NCBI GenBank assembly: GCA_965217095.1 | Contig: OZ244235.1 | Coordinates: 868,001 to 932,000, forward strand | DNA: 64,000 nucleotides | Direction of reading: 5' to 3' | Source of the DNA: CAYNZV01 sp965217095 | GTDB taxonomy: Bacteria > Latescibacterota > UBA2968 > UBA8231 | Shown here: positions 26,908 to 36,514 of the stretch, one piece after another | How the letters are laid out: each line of letters opens with the position of its first letter | How positions within the stretch are numbered: the first letter of the stretch is position 1 | The notes under the pieces: generated by a model | What the model was told of the DNA's origin: nothing | What the model saw: only the letters and a program-made list of their open reading frames with translations | The model's database searches: none | Program-made: the position numbers and the translations under genes

Positions 26908-27795
26908 AGGTCTACGGGCTCTATTCCGAGTCGGGCAACGGCATCGAGAACGGTCGAGCGCTGTTCATCAGCAAATGGGCGTCGTGGAGGCCTCGGGTCG
27001 CCGCAATCGATACCTAAACGCCAGCTCAACACGGCCTTCTCGACTCGGGGATTACCATATTTCCATACCAGGTCGACGATTTCCGAAACGTGCTCCTGAG
27101 CCCTGGCGGCGCGGTCAAGGTCCTTGTCGTGCACCGCATTCCAAATCTCGAGCCAAAGCTCCGGAGCCATACACAACGGACCGTCGATGCAGCCGACCGC
27201 ACCGAGAGCCATTGCCGGCAACATCATTTGTCCGCTGCCCATAAAACAGGTGAGTCCAACCTTGGTGAATTCTCTGAGGTGGTAGAGATTGTGCGATGAG
27301 TGTTTGAGCCCTATCAACTCGGGGACCCTGTCACGAGCCTTCGCAACGAACTCAGGAGTCACGGTGAAACCGGTGCAATCCGGCAGGTTGTAGGCGAAAA
27401 ACGGGAGGGAAGCGGCGCTCGCCACCAGACGGAAATGCTCGATCGCCTCCTCCTCGCTTGGTGGGTAGAAGAAGGGTGGGACGCAGCAGATGGCGTCGAC
27501 ACCAAACCTCGCCGCGACGGTCGCCATCTTTACGGCACGCGCGGTCGTGGGCGGCCCCTACGTGCATGATGATCTTGGATCGTCCTTGCACCTGATCCAC
27601 CGCAACTTCCGCGATACGGCCGTTCTCTTCGTCGCTCAGCAGGACACTCTCGCCGGTGCCGCCTGCCATCCACATGCCGTGAACACCAGACTGAACGTTG
27701 AACTCGATGACGCGCCGGAGCGCTTGGTCATCCAGCTCGCCTTCGCGATCCATTGGCGTGATCAGGGCTGGAACGACGCCCTCGAATTCACTCAT
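26904..27795 (-). pseudogene. Dihydrodipicolinate synthase/N-acetylneuraminate lyase family gene with one frameshift
   Basis: The N-terminal part (ATG 27795) has VVPALITPMDREGELDD and the GGTGESVLLS signature; the C-terminal part, read in another frame from about 27550, has the Schiff-base region PFFAYNLPDCTG (catalytic Tyr) and ELIGLKHSSHN (Schiff-base Lys) and ends with the coupled YbaK start. Deleting one C from the CCC at 27549-27551 (complement of ggg) joins VGAA to TTARAVKMATVAARFG without further change. All catalytic residues are then intact, so a sequencing indel in a short homopolymer is at least as likely as a true pseudogene. Family enzymes are class I aldolases with pyruvate or other 2-oxo acids; the D-aminoacylase next door fits a catabolic role. 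Confidence 0.8.
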
Positions 27796-27835
27796 TCGGT
27801 TTCTGCCAGTCCTTTTTGGTGATGCGCCGATCCCA

Positions 27836-29386
27836 TCAAGCTTGTCCGCGACCGATGGCGCGGCCCGGCAGGTCGCCTGTTATCTCTCCGTCCCGCTTCA
27901 CCCAAGTGCCGTTGACCATGACATCGTCGACCCCCACGGCCGGCAGCTTCGGCTCGGTCCAGGAGGCGCGCGCGTCCACGGTGTCAGGGTCGAAGACGAC
28001 GATGTCTGCCGCCGTTGTTTCGGCGAGCCTGCCGCGGCCGGCCAGTCCGAAACGTTGTGCCGGGAAGCCACTCATCTTGTAGATCGCCTCTTCCAGAGAT
28101 ACTGCACGCCGCTCGCGTACGAACTGTCCGAGCATTTGGGCAAAACAACCAAAACCACGAGGATGGGGATGCGGCACATCGTAGATGCCGTCGCTGGCAA
28201 GCATCATCCGGGGGTGAGCCACGGTCTGAGCGGTTGTAGCCCTGTTTTCATCATCGGGGGTTTGCCAGGGAAAGATAAACGTCCCCACTCCTTCCAATAT
28301 CAGGTCGAAAAGAAAGTCCTCACATGAGCGTCCGGCACTTTCGGCTGCTTCGCCCAGAGTGGATCCGGTGAAACGACCTGAGGCCGTGTAGCCGATTATC
28401 TGGGATCCCTTTCTGACTCCTAGCTTCTCGCTCAAATGCGGAGTGCACTCACCGCGCGCCTGGGGATCCCGCAGGCGTTCCAGCACCTGCTCGGGACTGC
28501 CGGCCTGATAAGACATCGGCAAGAGCATGACGCCATGAGTCATGCCGGCCGGATAGAGATACGATTCAAAGGTTAGATCGATGCCCTCTCGTTCAACTCG
28601 CTCTAGCTTTTCGAGGCTCTCTTCGTCAACCCGTTCATGTGACACATGGACCGGGATCCCAGAGGCCTGCGAGAGCTCGATGATCTCGTCCCAGGCGCCG
28701 GGGCGCTCGTAATCCTGGTAGCGCAGATGGGCGGCGTACACGCCTCCGTACGAAGTTGCGATCTTGCACAGTTCCACGAGCTCTTCAAAGGTGGCGTTGG
28801 CGCTGGGCTGGTAGTCCAAGCCGAGATTGAGAGCCGTTGCGCCGGCTTCCATCCACGACCGCGTACTCTGGCGCATCGCGTCCAGCTCCCCTTCGTTTGC
28901 GGCTCGCGGTGCCCATCCCATCGCTGCGAGACGCACGGCGCAGTGGGGAACTTGTGGCGCGACGTTCGCGGGCGACGTCCCGTTGAAGAGGTCCAGGTAT
29001 TCTTCAGGCGAGGAGCATGGGGGTGGGGGAGGTTGGTCGCCGTAAGCGAAGTTGGTGTAATACCACATCTCGGCGGCCAGCTTTTCCGGCAAGGGGCCCC
29101 AACCAAATCCGTCGGGAGCCAACAGATGGGTAGTAATGCCCTGATGCGTGCCGGTGAACTGGTCGCGACCCCCGACCAGGGTTCTTTCCGAGTGGACGTG
29201 CACATCGATGAATCCGGGGCAGACGATCCGGTTCTCGGCGTCTATTACCGTGTCGGTTTGTGCTTCAGCCAGGTCTCCGATGGCGGCGATCTTCTCGCCC
29301 TTGATGCCGACGTCGGCCGTCTTCCTCTTGCATGTCTTCGATCCATCTACAATGGTCCCGCCTTTGATAATGCTGTCAAAATTCAT
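27836..29386 (-). CDS. N-acyl-D-amino-acid deacylase / amidohydrolase
   Basis: The metal-dependent amidohydrolase start is IIKGGTIVDGS, followed by VCPGFIDVHVHSE (HxH at about 62-64), AAHLRYQDYE with the bridging-region His near 225, PVHVSHERVDEE near 250, and LASDGIYDVPHPHPRGFG with the catalytic Asp near 405. These are features of the D-aminoacylase/dihydroorotase-like branch. Substrate and stereochemistry are inferred from family similarity. The order D-aminoacylase, DapA-like, YbaK, MBL-like on one strand with short gaps suggests one catabolic operon. Confidence 0.88.
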   Translation of the reverse strand: MNFDSIIKGGTIVDGSKTCKRKTADVGIKGEKIAAIGDLAEAQTDTVIDAENRIVCPGFIDVHVHSERTLVGGRDQFTGTHQGITTHLLAPDGFGWGPLPEKLAAEMWYYTNFAYGDQPPPPPCSSPEEYLDLFNGTSPANVAPQVPHCAVRLAAMGWAPRAANEGELDAMRQSTRSWMEAGATALNLGLDYQPSANATFEELVELCKIATSYGGVYAAHLRYQDYERPGAWDEIIELSQASGIPVHVSHERVDEESLEKLERVEREGIDLTFESYLYPAGMTHGVMLLPMSYQAGSPEQVLERLRDPQARGECTPHLSEKLGVRKGSQIIGYTASGRFTGSTLGEAAESAGRSCEDFLFDLILEGVGTFIFPWQTPDDENRATTAQTVAHPRMMLASDGIYDVPHPHPRGFGCFAQMLGQFVRERRAVSLEEAIYKMSGFPAQRFGLAGRGRLAETTAADIVVFDPDTVDARASWTEPKLPAVGVDDVMVNGTWVKRDGEITGDLPGRAIGRGQA

Positions 29387-29448
29387 AATCCGTCCTATCG
29401 GGTGCTGAGCAGGTGTCGAAGTGGATCTGGCGCCACGAGCGCGAGAGG

Positions 29449-30213
29449 TTAATCAAACGCTTGTCGTTGCGGCAAGTCGTCGCCCAAAGGCACCGGGCGA
29501 AACTCGTGCTCGATGGTGCGGTCCAGCACAGGGTCGTGCAGCCGCACGAGAAAAGAGTCGCCGACGCCCATTGCGGTTTCTGCGGGAAGGCCGAGCTGCT
29601 CCACTTCCGTCTCCACGGCGTCTCGAAAGGAGCCACAGCCACAATAAAGAACCAGCGGATCTCGAAGCTCACATACCTCCTGCATGGCAAGCAGAAAGTC
29701 GAGGGTAACCAGCTCGGAGACCGCGCTGTCCTGCAGCGCGACCTGGTGTTGGCCGGAAACGACATGACTGTAGACGCGCAATTCGTCCCAATGGTTGCGG
29801 ACCTCTTCATACGGCCAGGCATCGCACGCGATCGGGTGAGGGCACATCTGCTTCGGCTTGTCCGGAAAAAGGGGATCCAGCTCCCGATCGCACTGGTCGC
29901 TGCCAACAGTGATGTAGATCTCGGTGCCGTCGCGGACGGCGACGACCTCGGTTTCTCCGCCAGTCATCGAGCCCTGGACTTCGAACTCCGGCTCCTGGGT
30001 CAAGAGATAACGTCCCAGTCGGAAAACAGAAGGGTTTGCGGTCGTCGCCATGGTGAGTCGGCCGTCTCGTTTCAGCTGCTCATCCAGCTCCGCGCGGGTC
30101 GCCTCCACATCCCGTGCGCAGAAACGCGCTCCCGCCACCGAGCCGAGCTCAAGAGAGCGGCGGGTCGCTCCATCTCGAGTGTGTATTTGCAATTCTATGG
30201 ATGGTACAAACAT
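29449..30213 (-). CDS. DUF2848 protein (FAH-fold-like)
   Basis: Residues 100-175 give the family pattern: ITVGSDQCDRELD, KPKQMCPHPIACDAWPYEEV, NHWDELRVYSHV; the beginning (ELGSVAGARFCARDVEATRAEL) and end (MGVGDSFLVRLHDPVLDRTIEHEF) also fit. DUF2848 proteins are related to fumarylacetoacetate hydrolases and travel with amidohydrolase and organic-acid catabolic genes; no reaction is established. It is 62 bases upstream of the D-aminoacylase gene and probably begins that operon. ATG start without a clear Shine-Dalgarno; a TATACT eight bases before the start may indicate a leaderless transcript. Confidence 0.82.
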   Translation of the reverse strand: MFVPSIELQIHTRDGATRRSLELGSVAGARFCARDVEATRAELDEQLKRDGRLTMATTANPSVFRLGRYLLTQEPEFEVQGSMTGGETEVVAVRDGTEIYITVGSDQCDRELDPLFPDKPKQMCPHPIACDAWPYEEVRNHWDELRVYSHVVSGQHQVALQDSAVSELVTLDFLLAMQEVCELRDPLVLYCGCGSFRDAVETEVEQLGLPAETAMGVGDSFLVRLHDPVLDRTIEHEFRPVPLGDDLPQRQAFD

Positions 30214-30262
30214 GGCAAGTATATGATTCTGGCAGAAATATCCCGCCGGTTAGGAGAAAATT

Positions 30263-30281
30263 CGCAGTCATGCGCAGTCAT
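30263..30281. promoter_or_regulatory. Tandem 9-bp direct repeat upstream of the DUF2848 gene
   Basis: Two copies of cgcagtcat are spaced with a 10-base period, one helical turn, 50-70 bases before the DUF2848 start. Such spacing is common in regulator sites, but no regulator is known here. Confidence 0.3.
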
Positions 30282-30311
30282 TTTACGGGTAGCGATTTAT
30301 CTACGAAAGAG

Positions 30312-31607
30312 TCACATATGGAAATGTTGCTGAATATGTTCGCCAAGGGCAGTCGCGATCACTTTATGGCCATTGTGATTCATGTGTGTATCGTCGTACC
30401 ACCAGAGGCACTGTCCAGATTTCTCAAAGACAACTCGAGCCTCTGATGCCATTACGTTCTTAAGATCCAAAAACGGGATGCTGTGTCTTCTGCAGTAGTG
30501 ATCCAACACAACACCGAATCCCGAAGCTTCAGTGCCCGTTGTCCACGGTGAACGATTGTCCACACACCATCGATACACTTCCTCCTTCGCTGGAAGCAAG
30601 GCAATGGTGAGGTCCAAAGAGTGCCTTTGGCAGTATGTCTTCAACGTAGACAAAGCCTTTTCCAGTCGCGTAGAATTCGAGTGATCCACGATCTCCCGCG
30701 GCGACCTCCTCGTCCTATCGGCGTACGGCTCGTAGAACGCGATGGTCCGCCCATTGGGAAATTGCTTCGTCAACACCATGTCAGCCTGTTGTCGGTATTC
30801 TTCTCGCCGGAGTATCGCGTTTGTCAAGTGGCCAATTGGCGATCGATCTCGAAATGAACGTATGGAAAATTTGCAGACTGCATATAGTTCCTGAGGTGCG
30901 ATCGCTGCGAAATCGTTTGTCCGAATGTACGTCTCGTCAAGATCGTTTCCGCCGAATATGGCAAGGAGTACTACCGCACCAGGTCCGATTCTGAGTCTGG
31001 AAAACTCCTTTTGAAGGTTTATGAAATGACGCTGAGGATTTCCTGGCATCGAGAGATTGTAGGCGTTTAAATCGAGGTTCGTGCTTAGCAGGCTTACCCA
31101 GGTAGAATCCTGGGTCGTTCCAGTTCCCAATGAAAACGAGTCGCCCAAAACCACGACATCTATTTTTTCAGAAAGCATTGTGTTCCTGAATCCTGCGGAA
31201 TCGGTAACGAATTTCACAACGCGCCGGTCCCTCAACGATTTGTCCTTGGCAATCGACGCCAAGTCACCATAAATCTCGCCCCAATATGCGACGTTGGGTT
31301 CGTATCTCCACAGCATCGGGTACGAGGGAATCCTTCGTGCAAACATGTCGTGTGGTCTATGGTAGATCAACTCGGGCCAAAGACCTCGAATAACAAAGTC
31401 GGCGGCGATAAACGTTAGGGCGACGGACGCAACAACGATGCAACAATTTTGTAGACGATTGACGCCGCCAAGGCTGAACCCGATGACCATTGACACCACA
31501 GAAATGCAAACAATGACCGCCTCAGGCGCGCCTATCAACCAACAGCCAAATAGCGAAAGTGCGGCGAAGAACAGGGAGCGAAACGAACGTGACGTGACGG
31601 AGTTCAT
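30312..31607 (-). CDS. Membrane-anchored SGNH-like protein coupled to fdhA
   Basis: N-terminal residues 8-75 form about three hydrophobic segments. The SGNH blocks are VVVLGDSFSLGTGTT near 145-160, LAIFGGNDLDETY near 215 and WWYDDTHMNHNGHK near 405, giving Ser, Gly, Asn and the Asp-x-x-His catalytic dyad. Relatives acetylate or deacetylate exopolysaccharides. The start overlaps the fdhA stop as ATGA, so translation follows that of formate dehydrogenase, a surprising partnership. Codon use is visibly richer in A/T than that of its neighbours, consistent with acquisition or relaxed selection. Confidence 0.85.
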   Translation of the reverse strand: MNSVTSRSFRSLFFAALSLFGCWLIGAPEAVIVCISVVSMVIGFSLGGVNRLQNCCIVVASVALTFIAADFVIRGLWPELIYHRPHDMFARRIPSYPMLWRYEPNVAYWGEIYGDLASIAKDKSLRDRRVVKFVTDSAGFRNTMLSEKIDVVVLGDSFSLGTGTTQDSTWVSLLSTNLDLNAYNLSMPGNPQRHFINLQKEFSRLRIGPGAVVLLAIFGGNDLDETYIRTNDFAAIAPQELYAVCKFSIRSFRDRSPIGHLTNAILRREEYRQQADMVLTKQFPNGRTIAFYEPYADRTRRSPREIVDHSNSTRLEKALSTLKTYCQRHSLDLTIALLPAKEEVYRWCVDNRSPWTTGTEASGFGVVLDHYCRRHSIPFLDLKNVMASEARVVFEKSGQCLWWYDDTHMNHNGHKVIATALGEHIQQHFHM

Positions 31608-34333
31608 CGCGCACTCGCGCTCGATTCAGAACTGGGTTCCACGCGCACGGGGCAGACCTTCAACTCGGCGGTGTAGGTAACCGGATCGTAGCCCGAACCG
31701 GTAAGCACGTTGACCGGCACATCGCTAAAACTGAAACTGGCGAAGACCGTCCCCCGTGGGGATCGACTGGTCGCTTTCACCTTGATCGAAATGGAACCAC
31801 GGCGGCTCGTCATACTGCACCAACCGCCGTCCTCCAATCCCAGCGAAACGACATCCTCCGGGTGCACCTCCAGGGTCTCTTCGGCAAGGAGATAGTCGAT
31901 GCCCTGAGAGCGACCGGTCTGCGTGCGCGTGTGGTAGGATTGAAGGCGTCTACCGGTGGTGAGCCAGACTGGGTAATCGTCGTCGATGGACTCGGCCGGG
32001 TCGCGGTAACCGATCACCTTGAAGATTCCTCTTCCGTTCTTGAACTCGTTCTCGTGCAAGATGGGGGTGCCAGGATGCCCCTTGTGCGGTACCGGCCATT
32101 GATACTCCCCGTTCTCTATCAGTTTCCAATCGAGACCGGCGTAGATCGGAGAGACGCTGCAAAGCTCTTCGAACACCTCTCTTGGCGATTCGAAATCGAA
32201 TCCTGAGAATCCGAGTCGGCGGGCAATGGCAGCCACGATCCACCAGTCCGGTTTGGCTTCACCAGCAGGTTTCACGCTGCCCCTCAAGCGTTGGATCCGG
32301 CGTTCCGTATTCGTGCACGAGCCGTCGGTTTCACCCCAAGCGGTGGCGGGGAACACCACATCAGCCATCTCAGCGGTCTCGGTCATGAATATGTCGATAA
32401 CGACCAGATGATCGAGGCTTCCCAGCGCATGCTCGCAATGGACCCGATCCGGATCGGAAACCAGTGTGTTTTCGCCGTCTATCAGCATTGCATGGATTGT
32501 CTCACCGCACTGGTCGAGCGCCTGGACCTTGGTGATGCCGTTTTCGCACTCGATCTCCTTCCCGTACAAGGATTTGAACTTCTCCTGATTTTCCTGGAGG
32601 GTAACCGCCTGAAAACCAGGAAAGTTGGCCGGCACCGCGCCGCAGTCGCCTGCGCCCTGGATATTGTTCTGCCCACGCATCGGATTGATGCCCGCCCCCT
32701 CGATGCCGATGTTGCCCGTCATCAAAGCCAGATTGCAAAGGCTCTGCACGTTGTCCACGCCGCAGATATGTTCGGTAATACCCAAGGTGTAATAGATGGC
32801 ACCTCTCTCGGCTTCTCCGTACCAAAGTGCCGCTGTTTCGATGTCGGCCGCTGCCACACCCGTAATGGTCGAAGCCCATTCCGGTGAAAATTCCCTCACG
32901 TGCTCGAGGAACTGCTCCGCTCCGGCTGTGCGGCTCTCGATAAACCCTTCGTCACAAAGGCCTTCCCGATGGATCACGTGGGCCATGCCCAGGAGCAGGG
33001 CAACATCCGATCCCACGCGTATGGGCAGATAGAGATCCGCCAGCTCCGCCAAGTGAATCCTTCTGGGATCGGCGACGACCATGCGGGCGCCGCGGGCGAG
33101 CGCTTTCTTGAGACGCGTCGCGGCTACCGGATGACACTCGGTCATGTTGGTGCCGATGCAGAAAATCAGATCCGGCTTTTCCATGTCCACCAGCGGATTG
33201 GACATGGCCCCTCTCCCGATCGTGGCTGCCAGACCGGCAACCGTGGGGGCGTGTCAGGCACGGCTACAGTTGTCAATCTGGTGGGTGCCGAAGCCGGCGC
33301 GGATGAACTTTTGCATCATGTAGGCCGCTTCGTTCGGAGCGCGGCCGGAAGCCACTCCGTATATGCCTTGGCGACCGTGTTTCTGAAACGCCTGGCGAAA
33401 TCCATCCGCAGCCTTATCGAGGGCATCATCCCAGCTTGCCGGCTTCAAGGAACCGTCGGCATCGCGCAGGTAGGGTGTTTTGAGGCGATCAGGATGTTGC
33501 ACGAAGTCGAACGCGTACTGCCCCTTGACGCAGAGCGCGCCCTCGTTGGCGGGACCGTCCATGGCGGGATGGATACCGACCATACGGTCTTCGTCGGTCA
33601 GTATATCCACCGAACAGCCGACGCCGCAATACGGGCACACAGTCCGGGTCTTCTCGGGCGTCCGGACGGATGAGGACCGCATCGCCTTGCGGTCCCCCAA
33701 GGCGCCAGTGGGGCAGGTTTGTACACATTGTCCACAGAAGGTGCAGGCGGAGTCCTTGAGCTTGCCGTTGAACTCGGTGGTGATCTGGGTGTGGAATCCA
33801 CGGTTCATGATGTTGATGGCGTGGTCGCCCTCCTGTTCGGCGCAGACGCGGACACAGCGGTAACAGGAGATACATTGATCGTAGTCGCGCAGGATGAACG
33901 GATTGTCATCCTCGGTGTTCGAAGTGCCCGATTTCTCGCCGGCAAAACGCCCGGTTGCCGCGGAGTAGCGTTCGACCAGCACAGACAGCTCTTGCGACGC
34001 GTATCCCCGGAGCGGTTCCACTTCCACACGCGGATTCTCCGAAGCCACCATCTCCAACAGTACTCGGCGGTGTTTTTCAACATCCGTGGAGGCAGTTTGC
34101 ACGACCATGCCCGGTTCCGCCTGCGCCGTGCAGGAGGCCACCGGATTGCGGATCCCTTCGATTTCGACTACGCACAGACGACAACTGCCGAACGGTTCGA
34201 GACGGGGGTCGTAACAGAGTGTGGGAATCTCGCGGGAATGACGGGAAGCGACCTCATAGATGGTTTCACCCGGTTCGAAGGTCACATCTTCGCCGTCCAG
34301 CTGCATAGTGGATCCGGCGGTGACATTGCTCAT
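31604..34333 (-). CDS. fdhA: Formate dehydrogenase alpha subunit, selenocysteine-containing (NAD-type)
   Basis: The molybdopterin subunit oxidises formate to CO2. The N-terminal 220 residues are NuoG-like: a [2Fe-2S] domain (PTLCYDPRLEPFGSCRLC, CTAQ) and two [4Fe-4S] clusters (YDQCISCYRCVRVC, CTFCGQCVQTCP). CPYCGVGC at about 240 starts the formate dehydrogenase domain. Codon 360 is TGA (33256-33254) within NCSRA-U-HAPTVAGL, exactly where E. coli FdhF has selenocysteine; a SECIS-like hairpin follows. Reading through gives 909 residues, normal for this fused form; a conventional caller would split it in two. Further motifs: GINPMRGQNNIQGAGDCG and TAELKVCPVRV. Preceded by the NuoEF-like subunit. 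Confidence 0.94.
33202..33256 (-). promoter_or_regulatory. SECIS-like hairpin after the selenocysteine UGA
   Basis: Eleven bases after UGA (33256-33254) comes an apical stem-loop GGUUGCCGGUCUGGCAGCC (33242-33224) whose loop is GGUCU, closely matching the E. coli fdhF SECIS and its UGA-to-stem distance. CCCCC before and GGGG after can form a lower stem. It would recruit SelB with Sec-tRNA. Confidence 0.85.
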
Positions 34334-34348
34334 GGAACGTGGCCTTTC

Positions 34349-36007
34349 TTATTTCAGATGGTCCGAGACGCGTTCCGGAAAATACTTCACCAGGCTTTCG
34401 GTTATGTTCGGCGCCGCCATGCCCAGACCGCAGGCGCTGGTGGCCATCATGGTGCGCCCGATATCGCTAACTTCTTCCACCCATTCGTCTTCGCTAGCGG
34501 GACCGGCACTGCCATCCAGCCGTTCGACAAGGCGTTTGGTACCGATGCGACAAGGGAAGCATTTCCCACACGATTCCTCGGCAAAGAATTCCATAGCCTG
34601 CCTGGCGATCTCGACCATGTTGCGCCTGTCGTCGAAAACCATGATCCCCCCTGCGCCGAGAAACGAACCTTTGCTCTTGATACTGGGTTCATCGAGGGTA
34701 ACCCGGAGATCGTCACCGGCCAGGAACCCGCCTGAAAGACCTGCCATGGTCACCGCTTGAATCGCGCGACCGGATGGAGGACCGCCGGCCCAGTCGTTCA
34801 AGAGGGTGTTGAGAGGCAACCCCAAAGGAACCTCGTAGTTCCCAGGTCTTCGGATATCTCCAGACAGGCTCACCACCTTCGTGCCGGCATGACCGTTGCT
34901 TCCAAGACCGCGATACCACTCGGACCCATGTACGAAAATTGGCGGGACCGAGGCGAGGGTTTCGACGTTGTTGACCGCCGTCGGTAGGCTTTCGAAACCG
35001 TGGGTCACCGGGAAGGGAGGCCGGTTTCTCGGAAGGGGACGTTTGCTCTCCAAGCTGTTGAGCAGCGAGCCTTCCTCGCCGCAGATGTAGGCGCCGGCGC
35101 CCCGCCTCAGGTAGATGTGGAAATCAAACCTGCCCAGTGCTTTTTGTCCCAGGTATCCGGCATCCTCCGCCTCGAGGAGAGCCTTTTCCAACACGGAGAA
35201 GGTCTCGGGATATTCGTACCGCAGATAGATAAAACCTCTAGTCGCGCCAGTTGCATACGCAGCGATCGCCATACCTTCCAGGACCGCATGGGGATCGTAG
35301 TCCAACAGGGCGCGATCCTTGAAGCAACCCGGCTCTCCTTCGTCGGCGTTGCAGACAATGGTCTTGGGTGTTCCTGGCGCAGCGGCCACCGCTTTCCATT
35401 TGGCTCCCGTGGGGAATCCCGCCCCGCCCCTTCCAGCCAGTTTGCTCTCCGCCACCAACTCGAGTGTTTGCTCCGAGGTCATCTCGCGCAGAGCACGCTC
35501 GAGTCCGCGGTAACCCCCCCCGTGGCGGTAACCTTCGAGAGAAGGTCGTTCCGGTTCGCGTATGCCGGCGAACACGCATTCGTCAATACCTCCGGGATTC
35601 GGCGGCGGAAGAGCCGAGCTGCGGTAGGCAGGCGCCATGCCGGGAGCGCCTGTCAGCACTCGATTTCCAGAGATGATCGGAATAGGTTCGTCGCATCTGC
35701 CCGCACAAGGCATGGGGATGGCACCTTCGGTTTCGCGCAAAAGAGTGTCAGCGCCGTGCATTTTGCAGATCGGACCAGTGCAGACCCGGGCTTGGGAATG
35801 GGCGCCCTCCTCACGTCCCAGATGGTGATAAAAGGTCAGGGTTCCGAAGACTTCCGCGACCGGCAGTTTCAAAGCGCCGGCAATACATTGAACGGCGGTG
35901 GCCGAAACGAAACTATCGCGCTCACAAAAAGCGTGGAAGAGGGGAAGCAAGGGAGCCGGCTCGTCGCGCCAATGCTCCAGAATCTGCTTGTCTGTGGTTA
36001 TCGTCAC
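34349..36007 (-). CDS. fdhB: NuoE-NuoF fusion subunit of NAD-dependent formate dehydrogenase
   Basis: Residues 1-165 are a thioredoxin-like [2Fe-2S] domain (EVFGTLTFYHHL, VCTGPICKMHG, CAGRCDEPI). Residues 175-552 are NuoF-like: GRGGAGFPTGAKW and NADEGEPGCFKDR for FMN/NADH binding, GAGAYICGEEGSLLNSLES, then the [4Fe-4S] motif ESCGKCFPCRIGT and a later Cys (SACGLG). Together with fdhA this makes an FdsAB-like soluble enzyme that passes electrons from formate to NAD+. The GTG start follows GGGAG. It is the first gene of the operon, with 15 bases to fdhA. Confidence 0.94.
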   Translation of the reverse strand: MTITTDKQILEHWRDEPAPLLPLFHAFCERDSFVSATAVQCIAGALKLPVAEVFGTLTFYHHLGREEGAHSQARVCTGPICKMHGADTLLRETEGAIPMPCAGRCDEPIPIISGNRVLTGAPGMAPAYRSSALPPPNPGGIDECVFAGIREPERPSLEGYRHGGGYRGLERALREMTSEQTLELVAESKLAGRGGAGFPTGAKWKAVAAAPGTPKTIVCNADEGEPGCFKDRALLDYDPHAVLEGMAIAAYATGATRGFIYLRYEYPETFSVLEKALLEAEDAGYLGQKALGRFDFHIYLRRGAGAYICGEEGSLLNSLESKRPLPRNRPPFPVTHGFESLPTAVNNVETLASVPPIFVHGSEWYRGLGSNGHAGTKVVSLSGDIRRPGNYEVPLGLPLNTLLNDWAGGPPSGRAIQAVTMAGLSGGFLAGDDLRVTLDEPSIKSKGSFLGAGGIMVFDDRRNMVEIARQAMEFFAEESCGKCFPCRIGTKRLVERLDGSAGPASEDEWVEEVSDIGRTMMATSACGLGMAAPNITESLVKYFPERVSDHLK

Positions 36008-36286
36008 GAATCTCCCGCGATATCCAAAGGCCAGTAACGTAATATATAACTACATGGGGGTAAACGAACGTAGACTGCCGGTTGAGAGATCGATATCGTG
36101 CGGACGAAGCGATGGGTTGATCACTCATGCATAAAAAAAGCACGCTTCCCCTTTCCGAGCTGCCTTGGAGACAACCCAGTCCGAAGAAGCGTGCAAGCGG
36201 GTACCACTCAGAGACATGTTGCGTTTAGCAATAGATGTGCCACTATCGGAAGGCCGCCTCGGAGCATCCCTAAGTGTTATATTATA
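36008..36286 (-). promoter_or_regulatory. Structured leader of the formate dehydrogenase operon, possible riboswitch
   Basis: A perfect TATAAT (36286-36281) on the minus strand precedes about 145 bases of structured RNA ending in an intrinsic terminator, all upstream of fdhB; no convincing -35 accompanies it. The RNA carries CUCCGAG (36264-36258) followed by GGCCUUCC (36255-36248), a UUGC/GCAA hairpin near 36225, and CUCGGA near the terminator that can pair with the early UCCGAG. Elements like these, and the position ahead of a Mo/W enzyme, suggest a Moco/Tuco-type riboswitch, but I recognise only fragments of that motif. It may instead be an unrelated small RNA. Confidence 0.4.
36133..36194 (-). 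terminator. Rho-independent terminator in the fdh leader
   Basis: On the minus strand a 9-bp perfect stem GCACGCUUC/GAAGCGUGC encloses 37 bases and is followed by seven U residues. It stops transcripts about 130 bases before fdhB, so it looks like an attenuator or the end of a separate small RNA. Confidence 0.75.
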
Positions 36287-36414
36287 TAAATGGATACAAA
36301 TACCGGAGCAGAAACATCCCAAGGTATTGCATGATGGAAACAGCGAAGATTTTTCTCCTGTCGCGGAACCCTTTCCGTTCCCATCGTCTCTTTGTCCTAA
36401 CTTAAGTCCACAGC

Positions 36415-36443
36415 TTGACATAACCAAGGTGTTTATCTATATT
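36415..36443 (+). promoter_or_regulatory. Consensus sigma70 promoter
   Basis: TTGACA (36415-36420), 17-base spacer, TATATT (36438-36443). It fires away from the fdh leader and drives the coiled-coil membrane protein gene, leaving a leader of about 65 bases. Confidence 0.8.
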
Positions 36444-36514
36444 TCGCGGCGATTTTGATCCCTGGCGGTAGGAGTTCCGCTTTGATCTCGGGGATTAACT
36501 AAAGAGGCGATTCA

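Noticed and set aside
33254..33256. In-frame TGA in fdhA as a nonsense mutation splitting the gene
   Set aside because: Position equals the known Sec codon, flanking residues match and a SECIS-like hairpin follows; read-through is more likely.
36128..36290. tRNA, tmRNA, SRP or RNase P RNA in the fdh leader
   Set aside because: No T-loop GGTTCRA, CCA or known core motifs were found; only fragments of a Moco-like motif.
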